Source of the DNA: Lentzea kentuckyensis
GTDB lineage: Bacteria > Actinomycetota > Actinomycetes > Mycobacteriales > Pseudonocardiaceae
Direction of reading: 5' to 3'
Length of the DNA stretch: 47,887 nt
NCBI RefSeq assembly: GCF_002150765.1
Contig: NZ_MUYM01000041.1
Span: forward strand, 1-47,887
Shown one piece after another: positions 25,281-35,340 of the stretch. The notes beneath the pieces were generated by a model. The model saw only the letters and a program-made list of their open reading frames with translations, did no database searches and was not told where the DNA came from. The position numbers and the translations under genes were made by a program. Within the stretch, counting starts at the first letter, position 1; each line of letters opens with the position of its first letter.

Positions 25281-25546
25281 TCACGCTTTCCAGCGAACCG
25301 AGACGCACGGTCCGGCGAATGTGAAGAAAGGGCCCGAAGGGTCGTAAAAGTGCCTCACAAAGGCCTCACCACTGCCCCAGGAGGATGATGGTGACAGAAC
25401 CGACCGTATGAGAAGGCCGACTGGGTAGTCGCCGGGGCGCGCGGATCGTATCCTGGGGGGTGACGTCCCCAGGGTGGGTCGTCCGCCGGGTTCGGCGGAA
25501 ACCGAAAACACCCGGCGCCCGCGACCGCTGTGCCGGAGGAGGAACG
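25281..25546. other. Upstream region of DUF3040 gene
   Basis: No gene is seen here. A hairpin, 25452-25458 with 25467-25473 (cctgggg/ccccagg, 8-base loop), directly follows a possible -10 box TATCCT (25449-25454) and could lie at the 5' end of the DUF3040 transcript; no convincing -35 is visible. Confidence 0.35.
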
Positions 25547-25942
25547 ATGCCACTCTCCGAGCACGAGCAGCGACTGCTCGACCAGATCGAGCGCGCGCTC
25601 TACGCCGAGGACCCGAAGTTCGCATCCACCGTACGAGGCGCCAAGTTGCGGCGGCCGTCGAAGCGACGCCGCGTGCAAGGCATCGTGTTGTTCGTGGTCG
25701 GCGTGGCCGCACTCATCATCGGAGTGACGCTCCCGCAGCTCTCGATCGCGAGCATCCCCGTGGTGAGCGTCTTCGGCTTCCTGCTCATGTTCTTCGGTGC
25801 GCTCATCACCCTGACGACACTTCGTCGCGGTGACCAGGTGGCCGAAGGAGCGCAGGAGGACGGCAAGCCGACGCGCAGCCGCAGCTCGTTCTCCGAACGG
25901 ATGGAAGAGCGCTTCCGCCGCCGTTTCGACGAAGAGCAGTAA
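25547..25942 (+). CDS. DUF3040 membrane protein
   Basis: The 131-residue protein starts MPLSEHEQRLLDQIERALYA, the hallmark of DUF3040, followed by EDPKFASTVRG, two membrane helices (about 46-64 and 69-90) and a charged C-terminal tail (SSFSERMEERFRRRF). A strong Shine-Dalgarno (GGAGGAGG) precedes ATG 25547. DUF3040 genes usually sit just upstream of mraZ in actinobacteria; here they are separated by a leftward three-gene operon. The function is unknown, and the location suggests a link to division or envelope synthesis. Confidence 0.9.
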   Translation: MPLSEHEQRLLDQIERALYAEDPKFASTVRGAKLRRPSKRRRVQGIVLFVVGVAALIIGVTLPQLSIASIPVVSVFGFLLMFFGALITLTTLRRGDQVAEGAQEDGKPTRSRSSFSERMEERFRRRFDEEQ

Positions 25943-25954
25943 CCGGATCTCAAA

Positions 25955-25992
25955 GCGATGGGCCCGCCCCCGAGAGGGAGCGGGCCCATCGC
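25955..25992. terminator. Bidirectional terminator between DUF3040 and transglutaminase genes
   Basis: Perfect 13-bp arms, 25955-25967 and 25980-25992 (gcgatgggcccgc and its complement), with a 12-base loop, lie between convergent genes. Confidence 0.8.
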
Positions 25993-26008
25993 CTTGTCCG
26001 CTGGAGAA

Positions 26009-28525
26009 CTAGACCGGGACCGGCTCGCGCTCGGGCGTCTCGGCCACCGGTGCGGGCGACGGCTTCAGCACCGACTTCGGGAACAGCTTCGCCCGCAACG
26101 ACAGCGGGGCGTTCTGTCGCAACGACTGTCGCACCGCCGCCAGCGCACCGGGCAGCGCCGGGTCGGCGCCGGGGTTCGCGCTGTACCAGGACCGCTCGAT
26201 CGCCCCGATCACCGTCCGCAGCCCGTTCTTGCCCGCGTCGTCCAGGTTGTGCTCGCGGGCCAACCGGCGCGCGGCGGTCCGGATGGTCTCGGCCACCGGC
26301 ACGGGCGCGCCGCGGTCGATCGACTCCGCCATGAGCTCGCTCCAGGCCGCCGAGGCCGCCTTGGGACCGAGCTTCGCCACCTCGTGCAGGCGGTTGCGCC
26401 GGCGCAGCGCACGGATCGCCATAGGGGTGGCCGCGCCGAGCAGCAGCAGCACGATTCCCATGAGGATGTACGACAGCCACGCCACCGCGAGCAGCAGCAC
26501 GAGGGCCCACAACACCACTGAGATCGGTCCGCTCGTCCGCCGCAGCGCGACCATCGGCCCGTCGCGCTTGTGTCCCTGTTGCCGATGGTCCTCCGGGAGA
26601 GTCACTTTGCTCCCCAGACGGGTCATCCGTGCCAACTGGACCAGCAGCGCGAGCGCGAACACGGCGATCAGCGCGTACGGGACCCAGTCCTTCGAGGTGT
26701 CCTCGGCCGTGCCCTGCGACTGGTCACCGGTGTCCTGCTCGCCGTCGGCGGAGGTGGACGGCTTGGCCGACCCGGTCGCGGACGGCACCACCGACTCGGA
26801 GTTCTTCTCGCCGGTCGGCAGTTCCTCCTGACCCGGCGCGGTCTCCCGCAGGTACGGCGGCACGACGCCGCGGCCGTCGTCGATCGGGGTCGGGTCGAAG
26901 GTCATCCAGCCGTAGTTGGGGAAGAAGATCTCGACCCACGCGTGCGCGTCGTTGGTGCTGATCGTGCGGTAGGTGTTGGCCCCTTCACCTTGGACGACAC
27001 CACCCGTGAAGCCGATCGCCACGCGGGAGGCCAGCCCCACCACGCGGGCCATCACGGCCATCGCGGAGGCGTACTGCTCGCAGTAGCCGACCTTGGACTT
27101 GGTCACGAAGTCCGTCAGCGCGTCCTTGGTGATGTCGCCCTGGGTCTTCAGTTCGTACTTGTACCCGCTGCCCGGCTTGTTGAAGAACTCGGTGAGCTTG
27201 GCCGCCTTGTCGAAGTCGTTGGTGGCGCCGTCGACGGCCTTCTTCGCGGCGTCGATCACCGGCTGCTCGACACCGTCGTACTCGAAGTAGTCCCGCTCGA
27301 TGATGTTCTTGCCGCCGGGAGGGGCGATCCGCAGCGCCTCCTTGGACGGCGTCGAGAGCACCGTCTCGATCTCGTACGGGTCGGGCTCCCGCTCCGCCCG
27401 CGAGTAGATCACGCCCTTCTTCGGGTCGAAGCTGTAGTCGTCGTCCGGGGTGTCGATGCGACGGACGGCGCCGTAGGTCGGCAGCCAGTAGCTCTTCCAC
27501 TCCTTCGGTTCGATCTTGATCTTCGTGATCGAACCCTCGCCGCGGTCTCCCGTCTGCAGTGGCAACTCGCCGCGCGCGGCGTTCCCGCTGGGGTTGAGAC
27601 CGCGTTCCCAGCCCTTGTTCGGCACGTACTTGGCGAGCGTGGTCGCACGCATGTACATCGATTCCGGCAGGCCGCGCACGGTGAACACCTCGACCTCCCG
27701 GCCGCGGTTGAGCATGCCGCGCAACGACGTCATCTCGCTCAGCCCGATGCCGCCCTTGCCGCCACCGCCACCGCTTCCGCCCGGCAGCCTGCCGACGGTG
27801 CCGACGAACGTGAAGCCGGCGCCGACGACCAGCGCGATCACCATCGCGATGCTCGCCACCGAGGTCGCGGAACTACCCGACCCGCTGGCCGACCCGGACC
27901 CGAGCCTGCCCCGCCACGCCTGGTGCCGGTGCTGGCCGTCGACCGCGAGCAGCATCGCGAACGCCGCCGCGCCCAGGATGAACGTCCAGAACGGCAGCAT
28001 CTCGTCGGCCAGCGACGCGGGCACCGCGAACACGCACAGCAGCACCAATCCGGACGCCGCCGGGGCCGCGGCCGCGACGGCCAGCGTGTCCACCAGCACC
28101 GCGACCAGACCGATCGCCAGCACCACGAGCGCCTGGATCGCCGGCGTCGCGTGCACCGGCGGAACCCCGGTCTGCACCTGCGCGACGGACTCCGCGAGCA
28201 CGTCGCCGAGCTCGCCCAGCGCGTCAGGGCCGGGGATGAACAGGAAGATGCCCGACCGCGTGTGCAACGCCGTGAGCAGGCACAACAGCACGAACACCTG
28301 CGCGACCGCGACCAGCGGCGGAGTCAGCCGGGTCGCCCGCAGGAACGCGCCGGTCACGGTGATCGCGACGATCACCACGGCGATGCGCACCAGCCACAGG
28401 TCGCCCTCGATCACACCCGAGAGCGCGGTGGAGGCGCACAGGACCGACAGCGCGGCGATCCACGGCGTCGCCGACGTGAACCACTCGGGCTCTGCGCCCT
28501 TCGAGGGAGCGGAACGGGATCCCAT
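26009..28525 (-). CDS. Membrane transglutaminase-like protein (DUF3488/TgpA type)
   Basis: The 838-residue protein has an N-terminal block of about six membrane helices (residues 20-250, DUF3488), an extracytoplasmic transglutaminase-like core, and another membrane helix near residue 610 before a cytoplasmic C-terminal domain. The catalytic triad is visible: Cys482 (VGYCEQYASAMA), His528 (NDAHAWVEIFF) and Asp544 (GWMTFDPTPID). Such proteins may cross-link or cleave envelope proteins, but their activity is not well defined. It is the last gene of the moxR-DUF58-transglutaminase operon, one base after DUF58. Confidence 0.92.
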   Translation of the reverse strand: MGSRSAPSKGAEPEWFTSATPWIAALSVLCASTALSGVIEGDLWLVRIAVVIVAITVTGAFLRATRLTPPLVAVAQVFVLLCLLTALHTRSGIFLFIPGPDALGELGDVLAESVAQVQTGVPPVHATPAIQALVVLAIGLVAVLVDTLAVAAAAPAASGLVLLCVFAVPASLADEMLPFWTFILGAAAFAMLLAVDGQHRHQAWRGRLGSGSASGSGSSATSVASIAMVIALVVGAGFTFVGTVGRLPGGSGGGGGKGGIGLSEMTSLRGMLNRGREVEVFTVRGLPESMYMRATTLAKYVPNKGWERGLNPSGNAARGELPLQTGDRGEGSITKIKIEPKEWKSYWLPTYGAVRRIDTPDDDYSFDPKKGVIYSRAEREPDPYEIETVLSTPSKEALRIAPPGGKNIIERDYFEYDGVEQPVIDAAKKAVDGATNDFDKAAKLTEFFNKPGSGYKYELKTQGDITKDALTDFVTKSKVGYCEQYASAMAVMARVVGLASRVAIGFTGGVVQGEGANTYRTISTNDAHAWVEIFFPNYGWMTFDPTPIDDGRGVVPPYLRETAPGQEELPTGEKNSESVVPSATGSAKPSTSADGEQDTGDQSQGTAEDTSKDWVPYALIAVFALALLVQLARMTRLGSKVTLPEDHRQQGHKRDGPMVALRRTSGPISVVLWALVLLLAVAWLSYILMGIVLLLLGAATPMAIRALRRRNRLHEVAKLGPKAASAAWSELMAESIDRGAPVPVAETIRTAARRLAREHNLDDAGKNGLRTVIGAIERSWYSANPGADPALPGALAAVRQSLRQNAPLSLRAKLFPKSVLKPSPAPVAETPEREPVPV

Positions 28526-28526
28526 C

Positions 28527-29792
28527 TCAGCCCACCTCCGAGCGAACGGACGGCCCGCGATTGCCGGCCGAGGCGCACAACTCCTGCCACACCTGCTGCA
28601 TCGAGGCCGACGGCCGCGCGATCGCCACGCCCCAGCCCGCGCCGGTCAGCAACCGCCGCGCGTCCTCCGGCGCCGGGGCCGACGCGTCCGTGCCACCGGC
28701 CCAGGCGTTCACGTCCAGCAGCACCGCGAGGCTGCGCATGCCGCGCGGCCGGTACCGGATCAGTTCCTCGACCGATGCCGGCGACACGCCGCCCAGCACC
28801 GCGATGACCTCCTGGCCCGCGCCGGGGTCGATCCCGGCGCTGAGCTCACGCCGGTGCGAGCCCTGCAGCGCGGCCAGCGAGTCCAGCACCACGTGGTCGC
28901 TGTGCCCGCCGTCGGACGCCCCGCCGGCGAGCACCCGGCCGTCCTCGGAGACCAGGCGGATCTGGTGCCCGAAGTGGTGCAGGTGCAGGCAGATCGACGC
29001 CACGAACGAGATCGCCCACTCCAGCGAGGCCGACGGCCCGCTGCCGCGATGGGCGTGCACCCGGTGGTCGAGCAGCACGGTCGTGCCGCCACGCCACGGG
29101 CGTTCCTCGACGCGCACCATCAGCTCGTCGCGCCGAGCAGTGGACCGCCAGTGGACTTTGCGCAGGTCATCGCCCTGTCGATACGGCCGCACCACCGCGT
29201 CGTCCTCGCCCTGCCCTGCCCGCAGCCGCACCGAGCCGTCGTCGCCGGCGCCCATGCCGGAACCGCCGGGCAGGCCCGACAGTCGCACCACCCGCGGGAC
29301 CACGACCAGCCTCGACCGGCCGGCGAGCTCGCGGTCGAACTCGGCCAGCCCGAACGGGTCGGTGATCCGCGCCATCAGCGGGCCGACCTGCTGGATGCCG
29401 CGCATGACCGGCTTGAGCGGGTAGCGCAACGTCGTGGGCGTGTTGCGCGGCAACCGCTCCACCAGGAACCGCGGCCGCGCGCCCAGGGCGTACGGGACGG
29501 TGTCCTCCAGCATCAGGCCGCCCGTGGGCAACCGGCCGGTGCTGCGCAGGTCGAGCTTCACCTCGGCCGCCGCCCCGACCGGCACCCGGCTCGGCGCGAG
29601 GAACCGGGCGGCGTGCAACCCCACCCGAGCCCTCGTCGCGAGCCACGCGGCCAGCAACGGCAGCGCGATGACGAACGCCGCGACCCTGAGCAGATCGCGT
29701 TCGTTCAGGACCGCGGCGCACACTCCGGCGGCGAACCCCGCGGCCAGCAAGCATCTTCCGCGTGTGGTGAGACCGGAGAGTGCGGTGCGCAT
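28527..29792 (-). CDS. DUF58 domain protein
   Basis: The 421-residue protein has two N-terminal membrane helices (about 13-28 and 34-50), an immunoglobulin-like stretch, and the DUF58 signature VRPYRQGDDLRKVHWRSTAR, followed by a vWA-like domain (GGTTVLLDHRVHAHRG). DUF58 proteins pair with MoxR AAA+ ATPases, and the gene starts 2 bases after moxR. The joint role, probably chaperone-like remodelling of an envelope complex with the transglutaminase, is inferred from this widely conserved gene trio. Confidence 0.92.
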   Translation of the reverse strand: MRTALSGLTTRGRCLLAAGFAAGVCAAVLNERDLLRVAAFVIALPLLAAWLATRARVGLHAARFLAPSRVPVGAAAEVKLDLRSTGRLPTGGLMLEDTVPYALGARPRFLVERLPRNTPTTLRYPLKPVMRGIQQVGPLMARITDPFGLAEFDRELAGRSRLVVVPRVVRLSGLPGGSGMGAGDDGSVRLRAGQGEDDAVVRPYRQGDDLRKVHWRSTARRDELMVRVEERPWRGGTTVLLDHRVHAHRGSGPSASLEWAISFVASICLHLHHFGHQIRLVSEDGRVLAGGASDGGHSDHVVLDSLAALQGSHRRELSAGIDPGAGQEVIAVLGGVSPASVEELIRYRPRGMRSLAVLLDVNAWAGGTDASAPAPEDARRLLTGAGWGVAIARPSASMQQVWQELCASAGNRGPSVRSEVG

Positions 29793-29794
29793 CG

Positions 29795-30844
<1,050 letters not shown>

Positions 30845-31155
30845 TAAACCTCCAGCAGCCGTGTCCGGAACACGGACGTGTGAGCGTTTCACGCAGTGTG
30901 TCAAACCACGGCTAAGTGCCCTACACCTGCGGGCTACATCGGGTTCGCTCCACCGCTTTCCACCTTCCCCCACCAACGCGCCTCAACCCCACGTTTTGGT
31001 CGAAATTTCTAGGCCGTTCGAGTGCTTAATCGGGGCTGAACCCTCACTCGGCAAGGTGGTGACTGACCAGCTCCCCCACCATCCCCCCACGCCTCCCCAC
31101 TGCGTCTACCTGGGAAAACGGGTCACGAGTTGGTGGGCAAACCCCCGTTTCAGCG

Positions 31156-31183
31156 TTGACTGTGGTGAAAAGTGGGGTACTGT
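31156..31183 (+). promoter_or_regulatory. mra (dcw) promoter
   Basis: TTGACT (31156-31161) and TACTGT (31178-31183) are separated by 16 bases and form a good sigma-70-type promoter about 65 bases upstream of the mraZ start. The MraZ boxes cover its spacer and -10 region. Confidence 0.65.
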
Positions 31184-31197
31184 GGCGGCCGGTGGGG
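31162..31197 (+). promoter_or_regulatory. MraZ operator: four GTGGNG boxes at 10-bp steps
   Basis: GTGGTG (31162), GTGGGG (31172), GTGGCG (31182) and GTGGGG (31192) are spaced exactly 10 bp, one helical turn, so all face the same side of the DNA. MraZ rings are known to bind 3-4 such direct repeats upstream of mraZ in other bacteria. Overlap with the promoter predicts repression. Confidence 0.8.
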
Positions 31198-31249
31198 CAG
31201 ACGGGGGCTCCACTGCCGGTCTCGTCGTCCGGCAAGGGAGGTGGCTGCC

Positions 31250-31681
31250 GTGTTCCTCGGCACTCACTACCCGCGCCTGGACGACAAAGGTCGGTTGACA
31301 CTGCCTGCGAAGTTCCGGGACGAACTGGCGGGAGGTCTCATGGTCACCAAAGGCCAGGACCACTGCCTGTACGTGTTTCCCCGGGCTGAGTTCGAGCAGA
31401 TGGCGAGGAAAGTCGCCGAGGCGCCGTTCACCAACGACGCCGTACGCGCCTATCAGCGGTATCTGTTCGCGGGTACGGACGAGCAGCGTCCGGACGGTCA
31501 GGGCCGCGTTCTGATCGCACCGGAACTGCGCCGGTATGCCGGGTTGACCAAGGAGTGCGTGGTCGTCGGCGCGTTCACCAGGATGGAGATCTGGGACGCG
31601 ACCGCCTGGCAGACCTATCTCGAAGAGCACGAGGACGGCTACGCCGAGGCTCGCGAGGAGGTCATACCGGGCGTCTTCTGA
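31250..31681 (+). CDS. mraZ: Transcriptional regulator MraZ
   Basis: MraZ forms a ring that binds DNA repeats in front of its own gene and represses the dcw cluster. The 143-residue protein starts FLGTHYPRLDDKGRLTLPAK after the initiator and carries two AbrB-like half-domains, each with a D-x-x-G-R motif: DDKGRLTLP (near 12) and DGQGRVLIAPEL (near 85). GTG 31250 with GGGAGGTG at 31236-31243 is chosen to match the conserved N-terminus; further upstream readings run into the operator. Its presumed operator lies 52 bases upstream. Confidence 0.96.
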   Translation: MFLGTHYPRLDDKGRLTLPAKFRDELAGGLMVTKGQDHCLYVFPRAEFEQMARKVAEAPFTNDAVRAYQRYLFAGTDEQRPDGQGRVLIAPELRRYAGLTKECVVVGAFTRMEIWDATAWQTYLEEHEDGYAEAREEVIPGVF

Positions 31682-31761
31682 TGGCGGTCAGCCGAGCAAC
31701 AGGCCGGATGTTCCACACGCGATTCGGGTGCCGTGAGGCCTCGGTCCGCTCGACTATCGGC

Positions 31762-31787
31762 CCTGGCGCACCTTCCCCGGCGCCAGG
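31762..31787 (+). promoter_or_regulatory. Hairpin in the mraZ-rsmH gap
   Basis: cctggcgc (31762-31769) pairs perfectly with gcgccagg (31780-31787) around a 10-base loop, in the 166-base gap between mraZ and rsmH. It has no T-tract. It could be an attenuator or RNA-processing site; no function is shown. Confidence 0.35.
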
Positions 31788-31847
31788 TTCGACGGGCGGG
31801 CGGGGACCTGACGTCACCCGAACGCGCATCAGGGGAGTAGAGGGACG

Positions 31848-32801
31848 ATGGATCAGCCGCGGCACGTTCCGGTGCTGCTGGACCGCGTCCTGGAACTCTT
31901 CGCTCCAGCGCTCTCCGGCAAGCCCGCCGTCGTCGTCGACACGACGCTCGGCATGGGCGGCCACTCCGACGCGTTGTTGAGCGCCCACCCCGAACTGACC
32001 CTCATCGGGCTCGACCGCGATCCGCAGGCCATCGAGATGGCCGGGAAACGCCTGGCGCGCCACGGTGACCGCGTCAAGCTCGTCAACGTCACCTACGACC
32101 ACATCGACGAAGCCGTGGCAGACCTCGGTTACTCGCATGTGGACGGTGTGCTGATGGACCTCGGCGTGTCCTCGTTGCAGCTGGACGAGGAAGAGCGCGG
32201 GTTCGCGTACTCGAAGGACGCCCCGCTCGACATGCGGATGTCCAAGGGCACCGGCATGACGGCGGCGGACGTGCTCAACACGTACTCGCACGGCGACCTC
32301 GCGCGGATCCTCTCCACGTACGGCGAGGAGCGGTTCGCGGGCAAGATCGCCTCGGCGGTGCTCAGGGAGCGCGAGAAGGAGCCGTTCACCAACTCGGGCC
32401 GGCTCGTCGAGCTGCTGTACAACGTCGTCCCCGCGGCCTCCCGGCGCACTGGCGGGCATCCGGCGAAGCGCACCTTCCAGGCGTTGCGGATCGAGGTCAA
32501 CGGCGAGCTGGAGTCGTTGCGGCTGGCCCTTCCCGCCGCCCTCGGCGTGCTGGGCATGGGCGGGCGGATCGTCGTGGAGTCGTACCAGTCCCTTGAGGAC
32601 CGGATGGTGAAGCAGGCGCTCGCGGAGCTGGCGAAGTCGAAGACCCCGCCGGGCCTGCCGGTCGAACTGCCGGGCCACGGACCCGAGGTCAAGTTGCTCA
32701 CGAAGGGCGCGGAACTCGCGTCGGAGCAGGAAATCGAGGACAACCCGCGCGCGGCGCCGGTGCGGCTGCGGGCGGCGGAACGGATCGGAGAACCGAGATG
32801 A
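31848..32801 (+). CDS. rsmH: 16S rRNA (cytosine-1402-N4)-methyltransferase
   Basis: RsmH (MraW) methylates C1402 in the decoding centre of 16S rRNA with SAM. The 317-residue protein begins MDQPRHVPVLLDRVLELF and has the SAM-binding segments VVDTTLGMGGHSDALL and LIGLDRDPQAIEMAG, the VDGVLMDLGVSSLQLDEEER motif and FQALRIEVNGELESL. Its start ATG 31848 follows GAGGGAC. The stop overlaps the ftsL start by 4 bases. Confidence 0.97.
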   Translation: MDQPRHVPVLLDRVLELFAPALSGKPAVVVDTTLGMGGHSDALLSAHPELTLIGLDRDPQAIEMAGKRLARHGDRVKLVNVTYDHIDEAVADLGYSHVDGVLMDLGVSSLQLDEEERGFAYSKDAPLDMRMSKGTGMTAADVLNTYSHGDLARILSTYGEERFAGKIASAVLREREKEPFTNSGRLVELLYNVVPAASRRTGGHPAKRTFQALRIEVNGELESLRLALPAALGVLGMGGRIVVESYQSLEDRMVKQALAELAKSKTPPGLPVELPGHGPEVKLLTKGAELASEQEIEDNPRAAPVRLRAAERIGEPR

Positions 32802-33358
32802 CGGCGGCACCCGCGAGGGTCGGTGGGCCGTCGCCCCGCGACCCATCCAAGACGAAGGCCGAGGAGAACGACAGGGCGCGGCGGCGGACCGCCGGTGCCG
32901 AGCGTGCCTACGCCCGCCGTGCGCAGCGCGCCCAGAACCTGCGCGGCGGCACCCCGGCGCCGCAGCAGAAGCAGGTCTCGAAGGCTCCGTTCGTCGTGCT
33001 CGTGATGCTCGTGCTGGGCGCGGGCGTCGCCGGGATCATGTACTTCTCGACCCAGGCCGCCGCCGACACCTACCGCCTGCAGGAGGCACGGGCCGAGGCG
33101 GAGAGGCTGACGTTGCAGACGGAGCAGCTGCGCCGCGAGGTGGCGCTGCTCGAGTCGCCGACCGACCTCGCCCGCCGGGCCACCGAGATGGGCCTGGTCG
33201 AGCCGTCGAACCCGGCGCGGCTGCGGCAGAACCCGGACGGCACGGTCGAGGAGTTCGGCAAGCCGAGCGCGCCGACCAAGTCGACGCCGCCACCGCCTCC
33301 GCCTCCTGCCCAGACGACCACGCCGCCTTCCGGCCAGACGCCGCCGGCGGGTGGCTGA
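32798..33358 (+). CDS. ftsL: FtsL-like cell division protein
   Basis: The 186-residue single-pass protein has a basic cytoplasmic N-terminus (about 1-65), one membrane helix (FVVLVMLVLGAGVAGIMYF, about 66-84), a short periplasmic coiled coil (RLQEARAEAERLTLQTEQLR), and a Pro/Thr-rich tail with a run of eight prolines. This layout and its position between rsmH and ftsI identify FtsL, which with FtsB and FtsQ activates the FtsW-FtsI pair at the septum. It overlaps both neighbours (ATGA with rsmH, TGATG with ftsI). The sequence itself is weakly conserved. Confidence 0.85.
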   Translation: MTAAPARVGGPSPRDPSKTKAEENDRARRRTAGAERAYARRAQRAQNLRGGTPAPQQKQVSKAPFVVLVMLVLGAGVAGIMYFSTQAAADTYRLQEARAEAERLTLQTEQLRREVALLESPTDLARRATEMGLVEPSNPARLRQNPDGTVEEFGKPSAPTKSTPPPPPPPAQTTTPPSGQTPPAGG

Positions 33359-35268
33359 TGCCCGGTCCGCAGCAGCGAGGGCCGCGTCGCCCGTTGTCTG
33401 TGCGCGGCTCTCGCCCGGCCGCGCGCACCGGTGGCAACAGCAAGGTGCGCATCGCGGTCGGCCGGATCCTGCTGATCGGCGCGCTGCTGATCGCGGGTGT
33501 GAAACTCGTGCAGGTGCAGGGCCTTGAGTCGGGCGAGCTCTCGTTGCAGGCGCAGAAGCAGCGCACGACGCGCCTGGACATCCCCGCCGAGCGCGGTTCC
33601 ATCCTGGACCGCAACGGCAACCAGCTCGCGTTCTCGATCGAGGTGCGCGCGCTCTACGTGCTGCCGCAACGGGCCCGCAAGACGTGGGACGAAGCCCGCG
33701 CGAAGGACCCGGAGCAGTACCCGCTGTCCTACGACGACCACGCGCGCGAGGTCGCGAAGTTCATCTCGTCGACGCTGGGTCCCGAGGTCAACGGAGAGAA
33801 GACCGACGAGGAGTCCGTCTACAAGCAGCTCGTGGAGGACATCACCTACGAGGTCCTGGTGCAGGAGGCCGAGCCGGCGAAGGCCGCGAAGATCGTCGCG
33901 AAGTTCCCGGCGGAGATCGGCTCCGAGTACCGCTCGAAGCGCATCTACCCCAACGGCGACCTGGCGTCGAACATCATCGGCGCCGCGAACTGGCGTCAGG
34001 ATGAGAAGCCGCCGACCACCCTGGGCATCCTCGGGCTGGAGAACGCCCAGGACAACGTGCTCGCCGGCCGCACGGGCCGCCGCGTGGTCGACACGATGTC
34101 CGGCGACGACACCCTCATCATCCCGAACACCGAACAAGAGCTCGTGAAGCCGCAGCCCGGCAAGAGCCTCGAGCTGACGATCGACATCGACACCCAGTAC
34201 GCCGTGCAGCGCCTGGTCACCGACTACGCCAAGAAGTCGGGCGCCAAGACCGCCTCCGCCGTCGTGCTGGACAGCCGCACCGGCGAGATCGTCGCCATGG
34301 CCAACGACAAGACCTACGATCCCACCGACTTCGGCAAGGCCTCCGAGGACCAGAAGCGCAACGCGGCGGTGGCCTCCAGCTTCGAGCCGGGCTCGGTGAA
34401 CAAGATCGTCACGGCCGCGGCCGCCGTCGAGTACGGCCTGTTCAAGCCGGACGACGTGCTGCAGGTGCCGGGTTCGCTGAAGGTCGCCGACCGCACGATC
34501 CGGGACGCGTGGACGCACAGCACCGTGCCCATGTCGTTCACCGGTGTGTTCGCGAAGTCCTCGAACGTCGGCACGCTGCTCGCCGCCCAGGAGGTCGGCA
34601 AGGAGCGCTACGCCGAGATGCTGCAGAAGTTCGGCCTCGGCAAGCGCACCCAGTCCGGCGTGCCCGCCGAGGAGGCCGGTGTCGTGCCGCCGCTGAACCA
34701 GTGGTCCGGCTCGACCTTCGGCAACCTGCCGATCGGCCAGGGTCTCTCGATGACGCTGCTGCAGATGACCGGCATGTACCAGGCCATCGCGAACGACGGC
34801 GTCCGCATCCCGCCGCGGCTGATCCGTGCCGAGATCGGCGAGGAGGGCGCCCGCTCGGAGAAGCAGCGCCCGGAAGGCGTCCGCGTGGTGTCGCCGGAGA
34901 CCGCGAAGACCGTGCGCGACATGTTCCGCTCGGTGACCCAGTCCGATCCGCGTGACGCCAACCAGAACGGCACGGGCAAGCAGGCCGCGTTGCCCGGCTA
35001 CCAGATCGCGGGCAAGACCGGCACGGCCCAGCAGATCGACCCGGTCTGCAAGTGCTATTCGCAGTCCGAGTACTGGATCACGTTCGCCGGCATCCTCCCC
35101 GCCGACAACCCGCGCTACGTCGTCGGAATCATGCTCGACGGGCCGCACGGCACCCAGTTCAGCGCGTCGGCGGCGCCGTTGTTCCACGACATCGCGACCT
35201 ACCTGACCCAGCGGTTCCAGGTGCCGATGTCGGCCGAGCAGACGCCGTTCGTGCAGCTGCAGATGTAG
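33358..35268 (+). CDS. ftsI: Penicillin-binding protein, class B transpeptidase (FtsI/PBP3)
   Basis: This septal transpeptidase cross-links peptidoglycan during division. The 636-residue protein has one N-terminal membrane helix (about 35-52), the class B dimerisation domain with RGSILDRNGNQLAFS, and a transpeptidase domain with Ser346-Val-Asn-Lys349 (FEPGSVNK), Ser401-Ser402-Asn403 (KSSNVG) and Lys553-Thr-Gly (AGKTGTA). A Cys pair (VCKCYSQSEYW) near residue 563 could form a disulfide on the outer face. The gene normally next in line, murE, is 2.4 kb away; a hairpin follows ftsI. Confidence 0.96.
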   Translation: MPGPQQRGPRRPLSVRGSRPAARTGGNSKVRIAVGRILLIGALLIAGVKLVQVQGLESGELSLQAQKQRTTRLDIPAERGSILDRNGNQLAFSIEVRALYVLPQRARKTWDEARAKDPEQYPLSYDDHAREVAKFISSTLGPEVNGEKTDEESVYKQLVEDITYEVLVQEAEPAKAAKIVAKFPAEIGSEYRSKRIYPNGDLASNIIGAANWRQDEKPPTTLGILGLENAQDNVLAGRTGRRVVDTMSGDDTLIIPNTEQELVKPQPGKSLELTIDIDTQYAVQRLVTDYAKKSGAKTASAVVLDSRTGEIVAMANDKTYDPTDFGKASEDQKRNAAVASSFEPGSVNKIVTAAAAVEYGLFKPDDVLQVPGSLKVADRTIRDAWTHSTVPMSFTGVFAKSSNVGTLLAAQEVGKERYAEMLQKFGLGKRTQSGVPAEEAGVVPPLNQWSGSTFGNLPIGQGLSMTLLQMTGMYQAIANDGVRIPPRLIRAEIGEEGARSEKQRPEGVRVVSPETAKTVRDMFRSVTQSDPRDANQNGTGKQAALPGYQIAGKTGTAQQIDPVCKCYSQSEYWITFAGILPADNPRYVVGIMLDGPHGTQFSASAAPLFHDIATYLTQRFQVPMSAEQTPFVQLQM

Positions 35269-35277
35269 CTCGTTCTG

Positions 35278-35309
35278 GCGGGTCGCGCATTGTTGATGAC
35301 GCGACCCGC
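35278..35309 (+). terminator. Hairpin after ftsI
   Basis: gcgggtcgcg (35278-35287) pairs perfectly with cgcgacccgc (35300-35309) around a 12-base loop, 10 bases after the ftsI stop. No T-tract follows. It would end the first half of the dcw transcript. Confidence 0.65.
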
Positions 35310-35340
35310 TCATGCAAGTGATCTGAGACACGCTCAGGCG

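Larger units (their letters stand above)
30845..31249. other. Divergent control region between moxR and mraZ
   Basis: These 405 bases contain no credible gene. The right-hand part carries the mra promoter and the MraZ boxes (listed separately). The left-hand part should hold the moxR promoter, which I could not pinpoint. Confidence 0.7.

Noticed and set aside
26570..28807. A long rightward open frame opposite the transglutaminase gene
   Set aside because: The translation is Arg/His/Asp-rich low-complexity sequence, while the opposite strand encodes a protein with a full catalytic triad.
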